From Conexibacter sp. CPCC 205762 (GTDB lineage: Bacteria; Actinomycetota; Thermoleophilia; Solirubrobacterales; Solirubrobacteraceae), in assembly GCF_030646155.1 (NCBI RefSeq), contig NZ_JAUTDN010000004.1:124001-188000 (forward strand): a stretch of DNA of 64,000 nucleotides, in the 5' to 3' direction. Position numbers and translations under genes: made by a program. Each line of letters begins with the position of its first letter. The stretch's first letter is position 1. This document shows positions 32,081 to 40,725 of the stretch, piece by piece. The notes under the pieces were generated by a model that saw only the letters and a program-made list of their open reading frames with translations, was not told the origin of the DNA and ran no database searches.

Positions 32081-33348
32081 GCGACGAACCCCCAGCGCGC
32101 GAACTGCACCGTCAGCAGCCCGAGCAGCACCGCGCTGATCGCGACGCCGCGCTCGACCGCGCCGTCGCCGCGCTCGCCGAGCCGTTTCGCGAGCCACATG
32201 TGGAGCGGGAACAGCACCGCCAGGAAGCGTGGAAGCGACATCAGCGGCTGCGCGTCGACGGGGTAGGAGAGCGTCAGCACGAGCGCGACGAGCGCGTAGG
32301 CGCCGTAGGCGATCGGCAGCCGCCGCAGCGCGCCGACGAGCGCCACCAGCGCGAACACGAGGAAGCCGAACAGCATCAGGTTCTGGCCGGCGTTCGCGAG
32401 CGGGTCGCCGCCGGCGTCGCTGAAGTAGACCGGCGTGGCGGTGCCGGCGCCGACCTGCCGCAGCCCCAGCCAGGCCGCCCGCGCGCCCTCCCAGATGCCG
32501 CCGAGCGGGACGAGGTGGCGGCCCCACAGGCCCTGCGCGCCGAACGGCGCGAAGAGATCGTCGAGCACGATCCCGCAGTAGGCGAGGTAGCCGGCGAGCG
32601 CGAGCGGCACGAGTGCCAGCCACAGCAGCTGCGGCGTCAGCGGATAGCGCGGCGCCCAGCGCGACCAGCGTCCGCTCTCCTCCCGCTCCCGCGGCGGCCG
32701 GTCCTCGCGCGGCCCGTAGAGGAACAGCAGCAGCAGCGGCACGAGCAGCACGGCGCCGCTGTTGCGCGTCAGCGTCGCCAGCGCGGCGGCGATCCCGGCC
32801 CACATCCACAGCCCGCGCCGCGCCGACAGCACGGCCGCGACCGACAGCAGCAGGAAGAGCGACTCGGCGTAGACGGCCGAGAAGAAGAACGAGGCCGGGA
32901 AGAAGGCGACCAGCAGCAGCGTGTGGCGCGCGCCGCGCTCGCCCAGTTCCAGCGCCGCGAGCTGGTGCAGCAGCACGAGCGCGCCGAAGAACGAGACGAT
33001 CGAGATCAGCACCCCGGCCGCCAGCGTCGAGCCGACGACCCAGCCGGCGCCCTTCGTCAGCAGCGGATAGAGCGGGTAGAAGGCGGCCTTCGCGCCGTCG
33101 ACCGTGTCGGAGTAGCCGTCGCGGGCGATCGCCAGGTACCAGACGGCGTCCCAGCGCGCCGCCGGCGCGACCAGCAGGTTGCCGAAGGGCGAGAACGGCC
33201 GCGTCAGCGCGCCCGGGTCGAACTGATCGGCGTTGGGCGCCTCGCCGAGCCACAGCAGGCCGAGCAGGCCCGCCGCCCAGACGACCGCGCGGGAGCTCCA
33301 CAGGACCTGCCACGCCGCGCGCACGCTGCCGACCGGTTGACGTTCCAT
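32077..33348 (-). CDS. PIG-V-like mannosyltransferase family membrane protein
   Basis: A 423-residue polytopic membrane protein with about ten helices. The sequence ARWDAVWYLAIARDGYS, AAFYPLYPLL, FFSAVYAESLF and LTRNSGAVL match the bacterial PIG-V/GPI-mannosyltransferase-2-like GT-C glycosyltransferases, which use polyprenyl-phosphate sugars outside the membrane. The catalytic Asp of WDAVWY is present. A polar cytoplasmic loop (GPREDRPPREREESG) interrupts the middle. The ATG at 33348 begins MERQPVGS. It overlaps the HAD gene start (GTGA). Acceptor unknown. Confidence 0.8.
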   Translation of the reverse strand: MERQPVGSVRAAWQVLWSSRAVVWAAGLLGLLWLGEAPNADQFDPGALTRPFSPFGNLLVAPAARWDAVWYLAIARDGYSDTVDGAKAAFYPLYPLLTKGAGWVVGSTLAAGVLISIVSFFGALVLLHQLAALELGERGARHTLLLVAFFPASFFFSAVYAESLFLLLSVAAVLSARRGLWMWAGIAAALATLTRNSGAVLLVPLLLLFLYGPREDRPPREREESGRWSRWAPRYPLTPQLLWLALVPLALAGYLAYCGIVLDDLFAPFGAQGLWGRHLVPLGGIWEGARAAWLGLRQVGAGTATPVYFSDAGGDPLANAGQNLMLFGFLVFALVALVGALRRLPIAYGAYALVALVLTLSYPVDAQPLMSLPRFLAVLFPLHMWLAKRLGERGDGAVERGVAISAVLLGLLTVQFARWGFVA

Positions 33349-33482
33349 CGCCGCCGGATGTTGGCAGCAACCCGCCGCCGGACGCGTGGGCAGGAGCATC
33401 GCCTGCGAGGGCGAAAACCGGCTCTGGCTATTCTTTGCTTACTGGAGCCGCCGGACGCGGCCCCGCAGCCTTCCCCCTTCAC

Positions 33483-35663
33483 GTGAGTCGTCGAGAGCGA
33501 CAGAAGCGCCGCAGGCGCAATCGCGGGCGCCCGGTGCGGCGCGTCTTCCTCGTCATAACGACGTTGCTGCTGCTCGGCGGCATCGGCGCGGGCGTGGTCG
33601 CCGCCAGCTGGGTCGTCGGCGTCGTCAACGACACGCCCGACATCGAGTCGATCCGGCCCAAGCCGGCCGGCGCGATCTCGACCGTCTACGCCGCCGACGG
33701 CACGCGCCTCGGCTTCATCGCCGGCGGCGACACGCTGCGCACGCCGGTCGACGGGACGAAGATCCCGAACGCGCTCAAGCAGGCGACGGTCGCGATCGAG
33801 GACAAGCGCTTCTACAAGCACAGAGGCGTCGACTACGTCGGCGTCCTGCGCGCCGCGGTCAAGAACGTGACCGACGACGCCGCCTCGCAGGGCGGCTCGA
33901 CGCTGACGATGCAGCTCGTCCGCAACCTCTACATACCTGAGAACAGATTCAAGAAGGACCTGACGCGCAAGATCCGCGAGGCGAAGCTGGCCGACGAGCT
34001 GGAGAAGCAGCACTCGAAGGAGTGGATCCTCGTCAGCTACCTCAACAACGTCCCGTACACGACCGTCGGCGGCCAGGAGGCGATCGGCGTGCAGTCGTCC
34101 TCGCGCGTGCTGTTCGACAAGGACGTCTCGCAGCTGACGCTGGCCGAGTCGGCGCTGCTGGCCGGCCTGCCGCAGGCGCCGAGCGCGTACGCCCCGTTCG
34201 AGAGACCGAAGAAGGCCAAGCAGCGCCGCTCCGAGGTCCTGCGCGCGATGGTCGACTCGAGATACATCACGCAGGCGGAGGCAGACAGAGCCAACGCCGC
34301 GCCGCTCGGCGTCAAGCCGAACGCCTTCTACCAGCAGCGCAAGGAGCCGTTCGTCTTCGACTACGTCAGACAGCAGCTGCTGAAGAAGTACGGCGCCGAC
34401 GTGCTGCGGGCGGGCGGCCTGAGGGTCTACACGTCGATCGACCTGAAGAAGCAGGAGGCGGCGCGCGCGGCGATCAGAGAGATCCTCTACGACCCCGCCG
34501 ACCCGCCGGCCGCGATCGTCACGATCGACCCCGCCAACGGCCACATCCTCGCGATGGCCTCCTCCGCCGAGTACGGCGACGAGAGAGACGGCAAGACGGT
34601 CTACAACTACGCCGCCACCGCCCAGCGCCAGCCCGGCTCGACCTTCAAGACGATGGTGCTGATGGCCGCGCTGCGCAAGGGGATCGACCCCGACTCGACC
34701 TACTACACGTCGAGAGTGCTCGAACCCGGCTGGCTCGCCAGCGACCCGACCTACAGAGTCGAGACGTTCGGGCACACCTACAGCGGCAGCGAGACGATCA
34801 CGCGCGCGACGCTCTCCTCCGACAACACCGTCTACGCCCAGCTCGACGCCGACGTCGGCCCCGACGCGGTCCGCCAGGCGGCCTACGACATGGGCATCAC
34901 GTCGAGACTCGACGCCTACCCGGCCGAGGGCCTCGGCGGCCTCAGATACGGCGTCACGGTGCTGGAGATGGCCAACGCCTACGCGACGATCGCCAACGGC
35001 GGCATCCGCCGCACGCCGACGATCCTGACGAGAGTGCGGCTGCGCGACGGCCAGGTGCAGGATCTCGGCAGAACGAGAAGCAAGCGCACCTTCACACCGG
35101 CGCAGGCCGAGAAGGCGCGCGAGGTGCTGGAGCAGAACGTCCAGTCCGGCACCGGCGTCGGCGCCAGCTACGGCTGCCCCGCGGCCGGCAAGACCGGCAC
35201 CACCTCGGACATCAAGGACGCCTGGTTCGTCGGCTTCACGCCGAGACTGTCGACGGCCGTCTGGATGGGCTACAAGACGCCGGTCTACATGGTCGTGCAC
35301 GGCCAGTCGGTTCAGGGCGGCACCTTCCCGGCGCCGATCTGGAAGGCGTACATGTCGGTCGCCTCCGACGGCTACTGCGGCTCCGACTGGGCCGCGGGCG
35401 GCACGTTCGAGTCCGAGCCGTTCTTCGGCAGATACTCCTCGACCGGCTCCAACGACGACGAGGACTACTCGTACGACGGCAGCGACGGCTCCAGCGACGG
35501 GACGACCGACGGCACCGGCGACACGACCGGCACCGACGGAACGACCGGCGACACGGGCACCGGCGGCGTCAACAACAATCCGGACGGCTACGCCAGGCCG
35601 CCCCAGGGCGAGCCCGAGATACAGACCGAGGGCGGCGGCGCCGGCGTCCCCGGCGGCAACTGA
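33483..35663 (+). CDS. Bifunctional penicillin-binding protein (class A: GT51 plus transpeptidase)
   Basis: A 726-residue class A PBP. A basic cytoplasmic start (SRRERQKRRRRN) and one membrane anchor (VFLVITTLLLLGGIGAGVVA) precede the GT51 glycosyltransferase (AIEDKRFYKHRGVDYVG, QGGSTLTMQLVRNLY) and the transpeptidase with GSTFKTM (SxxK), SSDNTVY (SxN) and GKTGTTSD (KTG). The tail after about residue 640 is low-complexity Gly/Asp/Thr/Ser, ending GVPGGN. No ATG is in range; GTG 33483 is the most plausible start, with no strong ribosome-binding site. About 17 of about 55 arginines use AGA by my count. Confidence 0.93.
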   Translation: MSRRERQKRRRRNRGRPVRRVFLVITTLLLLGGIGAGVVAASWVVGVVNDTPDIESIRPKPAGAISTVYAADGTRLGFIAGGDTLRTPVDGTKIPNALKQATVAIEDKRFYKHRGVDYVGVLRAAVKNVTDDAASQGGSTLTMQLVRNLYIPENRFKKDLTRKIREAKLADELEKQHSKEWILVSYLNNVPYTTVGGQEAIGVQSSSRVLFDKDVSQLTLAESALLAGLPQAPSAYAPFERPKKAKQRRSEVLRAMVDSRYITQAEADRANAAPLGVKPNAFYQQRKEPFVFDYVRQQLLKKYGADVLRAGGLRVYTSIDLKKQEAARAAIREILYDPADPPAAIVTIDPANGHILAMASSAEYGDERDGKTVYNYAATAQRQPGSTFKTMVLMAALRKGIDPDSTYYTSRVLEPGWLASDPTYRVETFGHTYSGSETITRATLSSDNTVYAQLDADVGPDAVRQAAYDMGITSRLDAYPAEGLGGLRYGVTVLEMANAYATIANGGIRRTPTILTRVRLRDGQVQDLGRTRSKRTFTPAQAEKAREVLEQNVQSGTGVGASYGCPAAGKTGTTSDIKDAWFVGFTPRLSTAVWMGYKTPVYMVVHGQSVQGGTFPAPIWKAYMSVASDGYCGSDWAAGGTFESEPFFGRYSSTGSNDDEDYSYDGSDGSSDGTTDGTGDTTGTDGTTGDTGTGGVNNNPDGYARPPQGEPEIQTEGGGAGVPGGN

Positions 35664-35681
35664 CGCGGCCAGGCGCCGCGT
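35663..35681 (+). terminator. Hairpin after the PBP gene
   Basis: A perfect 7-base-pair inverted repeat (ACGCGGC/GCCGCGT) with a 5-base loop begins at the last base of the PBP stop codon. There is no U-run, as is common in GC-rich genomes. It separates the PBP gene from infA, 127 bases farther on. Confidence 0.45.
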
Positions 35682-35789
35682 TCAGCCCTCCCCCGGCCCC
35701 GCGCGGGCTGGTACCGTAGACCGTCGGGCCTGAAGGCGCTGCTGCATGCGCATGCCCGCATCCGAACCCACCGCCAGATAGGACACGGT

Positions 35790-36008
35790 TTGTCGAAGGA
35801 AGAAAAGGTCGAGCTCGAAGGCGAGGTCATCGAGGCCCTGCCGAACGCAATGTTCCGCGTGAGACTCGACAACGGCCATCTCGTCCTCGGCCACGTGGCC
35901 GGCAAGATGCGCCGCTTCCGGATCCGCATCCTGCCGGGCGACCGTGTGCGCGTCGAGCTGTCGCCGTACGACCTCGACCGCGCGCGCATCGTCTACCGCC
36001 ACCGCTGA
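35790..36008 (+). CDS. infA: Translation initiation factor IF-1
   Basis: A 72-residue S1-like OB-fold protein: [42 protein letters not shown] and a C-terminal ARIVYRHR are the IF-1 hallmarks and the length is exact. It begins with TTG at 35790 (AGGA lies about 7 bases before). It stands alone here, away from the usual secY-map-rpmJ-rpsM neighbourhood; thiL begins 40 bases after it. Confidence 0.95.
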   Translation: MSKEEKVELEGEVIEALPNAMFRVRLDNGHLVLGHVAGKMRRFRIRILPGDRVRVELSPYDLDRARIVYRHR

Positions 36009-36048
36009 GGCGGCGGCCGGCCGGCCGCACCGCCGGGAGCCCTGAACG

Positions 36049-37068
36049 ATGCGTGAGCTGGCGCTGATCGAAGCGCTCAGCGAGATCCTCGCGCATGACA
36101 GCGACCGCGTCGTCCGCCACATCGGCGACGACGCCGCCGTCGTGCGCGCGCGCCCGTACGCAGTCACCTCCGTCGACACGATGGTCGACGGGATCCACTT
36201 CCGCTGCCGCACGCCGAACCCGACGGCGACGCTCGCCGACGTCGGCCATCGCGCGCTCGCCGGCGCGCTGTCGGACGTCGGCGCGATGGGCGCCGACCCC
36301 GGCGAGGCCTACCTCTCGCTCGTGCTGCCGCCCGGCCTCGAGCAGGACGAGGTGCTGGAGCTGTTCCGCAGCGCCGACGCGCTCGCGCGCGACTGCGGCG
36401 TCGCGATCGCCGGCGGCGACCTCTCGCGCGGGCCGGTGCTGGTCGTCGCGGTCACCGTCGTCGGCTGGGCCGACCGCGCCGAGCAGCTGGTCGGCCGCGA
36501 CGGCGCCCGCCCCGGCGACCTCGTCGGCGTGACCGGCACGCTCGGCGGCTCCGGCGCCGGACTCGCGCTGCTCGACCGCCGCGTCGAGCCGTCCGTCGTC
36601 GACGACGCCACCGCCGCGGCGCTGCGCGCCGCGCACCTGCGGCCGCGGCCGCGGATACCCGAGGGCCGCGCGCTCGCGGCGGCCGGCGCGAGCGCGCTGG
36701 TCGACGTCTCCGACGGGCTCGCGACCGACGCCGGCCATCTCGCCCGCGCCAGCGGCGTCGAGCTGCGGCTGGAGCTGGAGCGGCTGCCGCTGGCAGCCGG
36801 CGTCGCCCCGGTCGCAGCCGCGCTCGGGCAGGAGCCGGCAGCCTTCGCGGCGACGGCGGGGGAGGACTACGAGCTGTGCTTCTGCGTCCCGCCGGCAGCG
36901 CGCGCCGCCGTCGAGGCGGCGGTCGCGGTCAGCTGGATCGGGACAGCGGCGGCGGCCGCGACGGCGGGGCCGGGCGTCTCACTGCTGCGCGGGAGCGAGG
37001 ATCCGTCCACGCCCCTGCGCGGCTACGAGCACGACTTCCGCGCCGGCACGCCGCCGATCTCGTCGTAG
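36049..37068 (+). CDS. thiL: Thiamine-monophosphate kinase
   Basis: A 339-residue ATP-dependent kinase making thiamine diphosphate from thiamine monophosphate, of the PurM/SelD fold. Visible: [21 protein letters not shown], the metal/nucleotide region [73 protein letters not shown] and GEDYELCF. Length is normal. It is 40 bases from infA; its last 46 bases overlap the 3' end of the convergent FlgM-like gene. Confidence 0.94.
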   Translation: MRELALIEALSEILAHDSDRVVRHIGDDAAVVRARPYAVTSVDTMVDGIHFRCRTPNPTATLADVGHRALAGALSDVGAMGADPGEAYLSLVLPPGLEQDEVLELFRSADALARDCGVAIAGGDLSRGPVLVVAVTVVGWADRAEQLVGRDGARPGDLVGVTGTLGGSGAGLALLDRRVEPSVVDDATAAALRAAHLRPRPRIPEGRALAAAGASALVDVSDGLATDAGHLARASGVELRLELERLPLAAGVAPVAAALGQEPAAFAATAGEDYELCFCVPPAARAAVEAAVAVSWIGTAAAAATAGPGVSLLRGSEDPSTPLRGYEHDFRAGTPPISS

Positions 37069-37232
37069 GCGTCGCCGAGCAGTTCGCGCACGTCGGCACG
37101 GCGCAGCGCGCCGTGGACGGCGAGCATGCGCGTCACGAACGCCTCCGCGACGGCATCGACGTCGACGTCGTAGTCGGCCCTCGCGATGCGGGCTCTCAGA
37201 TCTTTGAGTTTCACGGTGTTGGTGTCGTCCAT
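37023..37232 (-). CDS. FlgM-like anti-sigma factor (putative)
   Basis: A 69-residue protein beginning [20 protein letters not shown]. The stretch from [20 protein letters not shown] to FVTRML fits the C-terminal helix pattern of FlgM (I..g.Y.VD...vA.....rml), the inhibitor of flagellar sigma-28. A sigma-28-like promoter lies about 95 bases upstream and a foldable leader sits between, which supports a motility role. No other flagellar gene is in this window, and no Shine-Dalgarno is visible before the ATG. Its 3' end overlaps thiL on the other strand by 46 bases. A small unrelated protein cannot be excluded. Confidence 0.55.
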   Translation of the reverse strand: MDDTNTVKLKDLRARIARADYDVDVDAVAEAFVTRMLAVHGALRRADVRELLGDAYDEIGGVPARKSCS

Positions 37233-37241
37233 TGACTGTCC

Positions 37242-37316
37242 GGACGGGAAGAGGTCAAGCCAGCAGTCGTCAGCGGCACGCCTGGATGGCTTGCCGCGCT
37301 GCCGGATTGCCCGTCC
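37242..37316 (-). ncRNA. Candidate structured 5' leader of the FlgM-like gene
   Basis: On the minus strand the leader can form an outer 7-bp helix (GGACGGG at 37316-37310 with CCCGTCC at 37248-37242), a small hairpin CCG/CGG (37305-37294) and a 7-bp helix CAAGCCA/TGGCTTG (37293-37287 with 37262-37256): a three-helix junction. An alternative helix GCGGCA/TGCCGC within the same bases would disrupt it. The GGGCAATCC stretch recalls the c-di-GMP-I riboswitch core, but the rest of that consensus is not met. GC-rich DNA pairs easily, so this is only a candidate. Confidence 0.35.
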
Positions 37317-37325
37317 GTGCCCTGG

Positions 37326-37353
37326 GTATCGGGCCGACCGGCTTGGCACATGA
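37326..37353 (-). promoter_or_regulatory. Sigma-28-like promoter upstream of the FlgM-like gene
   Basis: Minus-strand -10 element CCCGATAC (37333-37326) matches 6 of 8 bases of the flagellar sigma consensus GCCGATAA; TCATGTGC (37353-37346) is a poorer match to the -35 TAAAGTTT, spacing about 11-12. A transcript would begin near 37318, directly before the foldable leader. Confidence 0.35.
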
Positions 37354-37379
37354 GCGACAGTGTTCGCGACTGGACATCT

Positions 37380-37399
37380 CACCGGGAGCTGGCCCGGTG
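37380..37399 (-). terminator. Hairpin after the sortase gene
   Basis: A perfect 7-bp inverted repeat CACCGGG/CCCGGTG with a 6-base loop, 17 bases after the sortase stop (minus strand). No T-run follows. It most likely ends the sortase transcript before the FlgM-like transcription unit. Confidence 0.5.
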
Positions 37400-37415
37400 C
37401 GCTGACGCGCCGGTT

Positions 37416-38099
37416 TCAGGATCGGTCGGCCGCGTCGCGCGGTCTGACCGACTTCAGTCTCGCGTAGACGATGATCCGCTCGGCCGCGCTGTAGAGCGGA
37501 TGACAGGCCGACAGCACGAGCTGGTCGTAGCCGACGTCTCTCGTGACGTACGTCGCCGTCGGCTTGACGATCTGCTGTCTGTCGTAGACGTAGGTGAAGG
37601 TCCCGTACGACATCCGCAGCACCAGCTCGTCGCCTCTGCCGAGCTCGTCGATCTTGCGGAACGGCGCCAGGTAGGTCGTGCGGTGGCCGGCGATCGCGAC
37701 CGTGCCGCCGAGTCCCGGGAAGGTCGTGTCGGGATAGTGGCCCGGCCCCTTGCGCAGGTCGTCGGGCGCGGTGCCGTTGACGACGTAGCTGTCGACGCCG
37801 ATAGCCGGTATCCGCAGGCGCCCGAAGACGTCGCCGTCGACCGCCTTGCGGCGCGCCTCGCGCGCGAGGAAGGCGATCCGGTGTCTGTCGGTTCTGAGCT
37901 GCGCCAGCGCCCGTCTCTGGACCGGCGTCGGCTGCGCCTGGACGACCTGCTCGAACTGGTCCGCGAGCTTGCTCTGCTGCCTGTTGGCGAGGAAGGCCGA
38001 GACCGGCTCCTGCCACGCGAGCGTGATGCCGGCATCGACGATCAGCAGCACGCCCGAGACGATCAGGACGCTGGAGAGTGCCCGCAGGACGCGCCGCAT
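37416..38099 (-). CDS. Sortase (class E-like)
   Basis: A 227-residue membrane-anchored transpeptidase. An N-terminal membrane segment (VLIVSGVLLIVDAGITLAW) is followed by the sortase barrel: RLRIPAIGVDSYVVNGT, catalytic His in AIAGHRTTYLAPF, catalytic Cys in LVLSACHPLY and catalytic Arg in AERIIVYARL. The Cys motif LSAC rather than TLxTC and the general layout fit the actinobacterial class D/E group. No pilin or LPXTG substrate gene is adjacent. AGA arginines are frequent. The M28-like gene upstream ends 35 bases away. Confidence 0.9.
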   Translation of the reverse strand: MRRVLRALSSVLIVSGVLLIVDAGITLAWQEPVSAFLANRQQSKLADQFEQVVQAQPTPVQRRALAQLRTDRHRIAFLAREARRKAVDGDVFGRLRIPAIGVDSYVVNGTAPDDLRKGPGHYPDTTFPGLGGTVAIAGHRTTYLAPFRKIDELGRGDELVLRMSYGTFTYVYDRQQIVKPTATYVTRDVGYDQLVLSACHPLYSAAERIIVYARLKSVRPRDAADRS

Positions 38100-38134
38100 C
38101 GCTCCAGTATGCCGGTTCGCGGACGGGTGGACGG

Positions 38135-39889
38135 TCAGCGCCGCAGCGCCGACTCGGTGCCGCCCAGCGAGCCCGGCCCGGCGTAGCTGGTGGGGCCGCG
38201 CACGGTCACCGGCGCCTGCCCCTCCGGCCCGCCGTGCCAGCTGCTGCGCAGCACGATCGTGAGGACCGCGCCGCTGCAGCCGAGCAGCAGCGCCCACAGC
38301 AGGCCGGCGAGCGGTCCGACGCTGCCGCCGGCGACGAGCAGCAGCCCGGTCCACGCCAGCTCGACCGGGTCGAGCCCGAGCTGGCGGGCGTACGAGTAGG
38401 CGATCAGCAGCGGCGGCACGAGCCCGAGCAGGAACATGCCGACCGCCGCGAACGGGTGCACCCGCACCTCCGGCGCGATCGCCAGCAGCCACAGGTGCAG
38501 CGCCGGGATCAGCAGCAGCGCGGTGTACGGGTTGAAGATCCACACGACGACCGCGATCGCGCACAGCGTCAGCATCACCGCCGCCGCCGCGCCCGGCGAG
38601 GCCGGCTCGCCGCGCGCGCCCCACCAGCGCGCCACCAGCGGCCGCAGCACGAACCAGCCGAGCACGACCACCACGAGCACGCTGACGATCGCCGCCAGCG
38701 CCGTGCCGTCTGCCGGCAGGTCGGCGATCGCGACCGGCCCCGGCGGCGCCGCGCTCAGCATCCCGGTCAGCTTCAGCAGGATCGTCAGCAGCAGCGCGAG
38801 CACGAACGGCAGCGCGCAGGCGCCGACCCAGCGCAGCCACAGGCCGACCGGCTCCTGCCGCCGCCGCACGCGCGCGAATCCGTCGATCGAGGCGAGCAGC
38901 ACCGGCAGCAGCAGCGCCGCGCCGAGCAGCCGCACCGGCCACTCGGGCAGCAGCTTTCTCTCGATCATCACGTACGCCTCCGGCGCCGGCAGGTCGGCGG
39001 AGGAGTCGAGCGCGGAGATCGAGCGCAGCGCAGCGCGGCCGAAGACGGTCAGGCGCGCCTCCGACACCTCCTGGTCGGCGGCCGGCTGCAGCTCACCGCT
39101 GGCCGACAGCAGCACCGCCGGCAGCCCGGCGCTGACGAACGAACCCTGCAGGCCCGGCGTCAACGGCGCCGCCAGGCGCGCGAACTGGCTCGCCGGGCGC
39201 GCCCGCCTGCTGCCGAGCCCGGCCTCTCTCGCGAGCGCCAGCTCGACCGTCCGCCGCAGCTCCAGCGGCGCGACGGCGGCCGAGTCGCCCCACGGCACGA
39301 CCAGCGGCTGACGCGTCGCGGTGCCGGCGAGGTCGCCGAGCACGAGCACCGCGTCGACGCTGCCGCCAGGGTGCTCGGCCAGCTCGCGGGCGGCGTCGAT
39401 CCCGCCGCTGACGGAGGCGAGCACGAGCGTGCGGTCGAGCGTGCGCGCGCCGAGCACGCGCGCCAGCTCCAGCAGCGCCGCCGTGCCCGACAGCTGCGCC
39501 TTCGCCGGGCTGCCGATCGCGTCGCGCGCGGCGACGACGAGGATCCGGCGGCTGGAGAAGCCGGTCCGCTGGCCGATCACGGTCTCGACCTGGCGCGCGC
39601 CGACGCTCGTCTGCGCGCTGAGGCGGTGGACGCTGACGTCGAAGCCGTTCGCTCTCAGGCCCTCGCGCACCCGCGCGGCGACGCGGCGGTCGCCGGCCGA
39701 GCCGGGCGCGCGGTTCGGCGCGCTGCTGGCGAGCTGCTGCAGCGTCGCGAAGGCGCCGACGCCGTCGAACGCCTCGGAGGCGAGCGAGGTCGTCACGCCG
39801 CGCGGCTGCTCGCGCAGCGAGAAGCCGACGAGCACCAGGACGAACAGGACCGGCAGGAAAGCGGCGCGGTAGATCCGCGGATCGAGCAC
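38135..39889 (-). CDS. Polytopic membrane protein with degenerate M28-like domain
   Basis: A 584-residue protein. After one N-terminal membrane helix comes an extracytoplasmic domain (about 35-300) with the layout of an M28 aminopeptidase (APGSAGDRRVAARVREGL, RRILVVAARDAIGSPAKAQLSGTAALLELARVL), but the zinc-binding His-x-Asp and the ND.ASG element are replaced by ARDA and LSGTA, so metal catalysis is unlikely. The C-terminal half has seven or eight membrane helices. The arrangement recalls Gaa1-like or ER-M28-like proteins. Function unknown. It is divergent from the response regulator, 81 bases apart. Confidence 0.75.
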   Translation of the reverse strand: MLDPRIYRAAFLPVLFVLVLVGFSLREQPRGVTTSLASEAFDGVGAFATLQQLASSAPNRAPGSAGDRRVAARVREGLRANGFDVSVHRLSAQTSVGARQVETVIGQRTGFSSRRILVVAARDAIGSPAKAQLSGTAALLELARVLGARTLDRTLVLASVSGGIDAARELAEHPGGSVDAVLVLGDLAGTATRQPLVVPWGDSAAVAPLELRRTVELALAREAGLGSRRARPASQFARLAAPLTPGLQGSFVSAGLPAVLLSASGELQPAADQEVSEARLTVFGRAALRSISALDSSADLPAPEAYVMIERKLLPEWPVRLLGAALLLPVLLASIDGFARVRRRQEPVGLWLRWVGACALPFVLALLLTILLKLTGMLSAAPPGPVAIADLPADGTALAAIVSVLVVVVLGWFVLRPLVARWWGARGEPASPGAAAAVMLTLCAIAVVVWIFNPYTALLLIPALHLWLLAIAPEVRVHPFAAVGMFLLGLVPPLLIAYSYARQLGLDPVELAWTGLLLVAGGSVGPLAGLLWALLLGCSGAVLTIVLRSSWHGGPEGQAPVTVRGPTSYAGPGSLGGTESALRR

Positions 39890-39970
39890 ACCGGCAGGTT
39901 ATCCACCCGTTCCGGCCGGCCGATCTTCCCGCAAGTTGGACACGCCACTAACCTTCTGCGGCGAGAGGAG

Positions 39971-40681
39971 ATGACCGAGCGCTCGACCCGCATCCTGTTG
40001 GTGGACGACGAGCAGTCGATCCAGACGCTGCTCTCGTATCCCCTGCGCAGAGACGGCTACGAGGTCGTCCAGGCGACCGACGGCCGCGAGGCGCTGGCGC
40101 GCTTCGAGGAGCGCCCGTTCGACCTCGTCGTGCTCGACGTGATGCTGCCGCAGCTCGACGGGCTCGAGGTCTGCCGCCGGCTGCGCAGCCGCAGCTCGGT
40201 GCCGATCATCATGCTGACGGCCAAGTCGGAGGAGATCGACAAGGTCGTCGGGCTCGAGATCGGCGCCGACGACTACATCACCAAGCCGTTCTCGATGCGC
40301 GAGTTCCGCAGCCGCGTGAAGGCGGCGCTGCGGCGCTCGGAGCTGACGCGGACGGCCGAGAGCGACGGCGGCACGCTCGACAGCCATGAGCTGCGGATCG
40401 ATCCCGACAAGCGCACAGTGACGGTCCGCGGCGAGGCGATCACGACGACCTTCGTCGAGTTCGAGATCCTGCTGACGCTCGCCCGCAGCCCCGGCCGCGT
40501 CTTCACGCGCGACATGCTGCTGGCGCGCGTCTGGGGCGACTCCGCCTACCGCGACCCGCGCACGATCGACGTCCACATCCGCCACCTGCGCGAGAAGATC
40601 GAGCGCGAGGCGAAGGAGCCGGAGTACCTCTTCACCGTGCGCGGCGTCGGCTACCGCTTCCGCGACACGGACGGCGCCTGA
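39971..40681 (+). CDS. OmpR-family response regulator
   Basis: A 236-residue two-component regulator. Receiver domain: ILLVDDE (Asp12, Asp13), phospho-acceptor Asp56 in VVLDVMLP, Thr83 and Lys105 in YITKPF. The C-terminal winged helix has FVEFEILLTLARSPGRVFTR, TIDVHIRHLREKIE and VRGVGYRF. A strong GAGAGGAG precedes ATG 39971. The histidine kinase follows 44 bases downstream, then an HtrA protease, which suggests an envelope-stress circuit. Confidence 0.95.
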   Translation: MTERSTRILLVDDEQSIQTLLSYPLRRDGYEVVQATDGREALARFEERPFDLVVLDVMLPQLDGLEVCRRLRSRSSVPIIMLTAKSEEIDKVVGLEIGADDYITKPFSMREFRSRVKAALRRSELTRTAESDGGTLDSHELRIDPDKRTVTVRGEAITTTFVEFEILLTLARSPGRVFTRDMLLARVWGDSAYRDPRTIDVHIRHLREKIEREAKEPEYLFTVRGVGYRFRDTDGA

Positions 40682-40725
40682 CGCCGCCCGGCTGACGGCC
40701 CGGCCGCCACCCGCCCACGTCGCCG

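Noticed and set aside
35790..36008. Assigning infA to the large ribosomal protein operon
   Set aside because: None of the usual neighbours (secY, adk, map, rpsM) is present; it is next to thiL here.
37233..37320. Firm call of a c-di-GMP-I riboswitch
   Set aside because: Only GGGCAATCC and the three-way layout resemble it; the GACGCAAAGCC part and GNRA loop are not matched. Kept as a candidate structure only.
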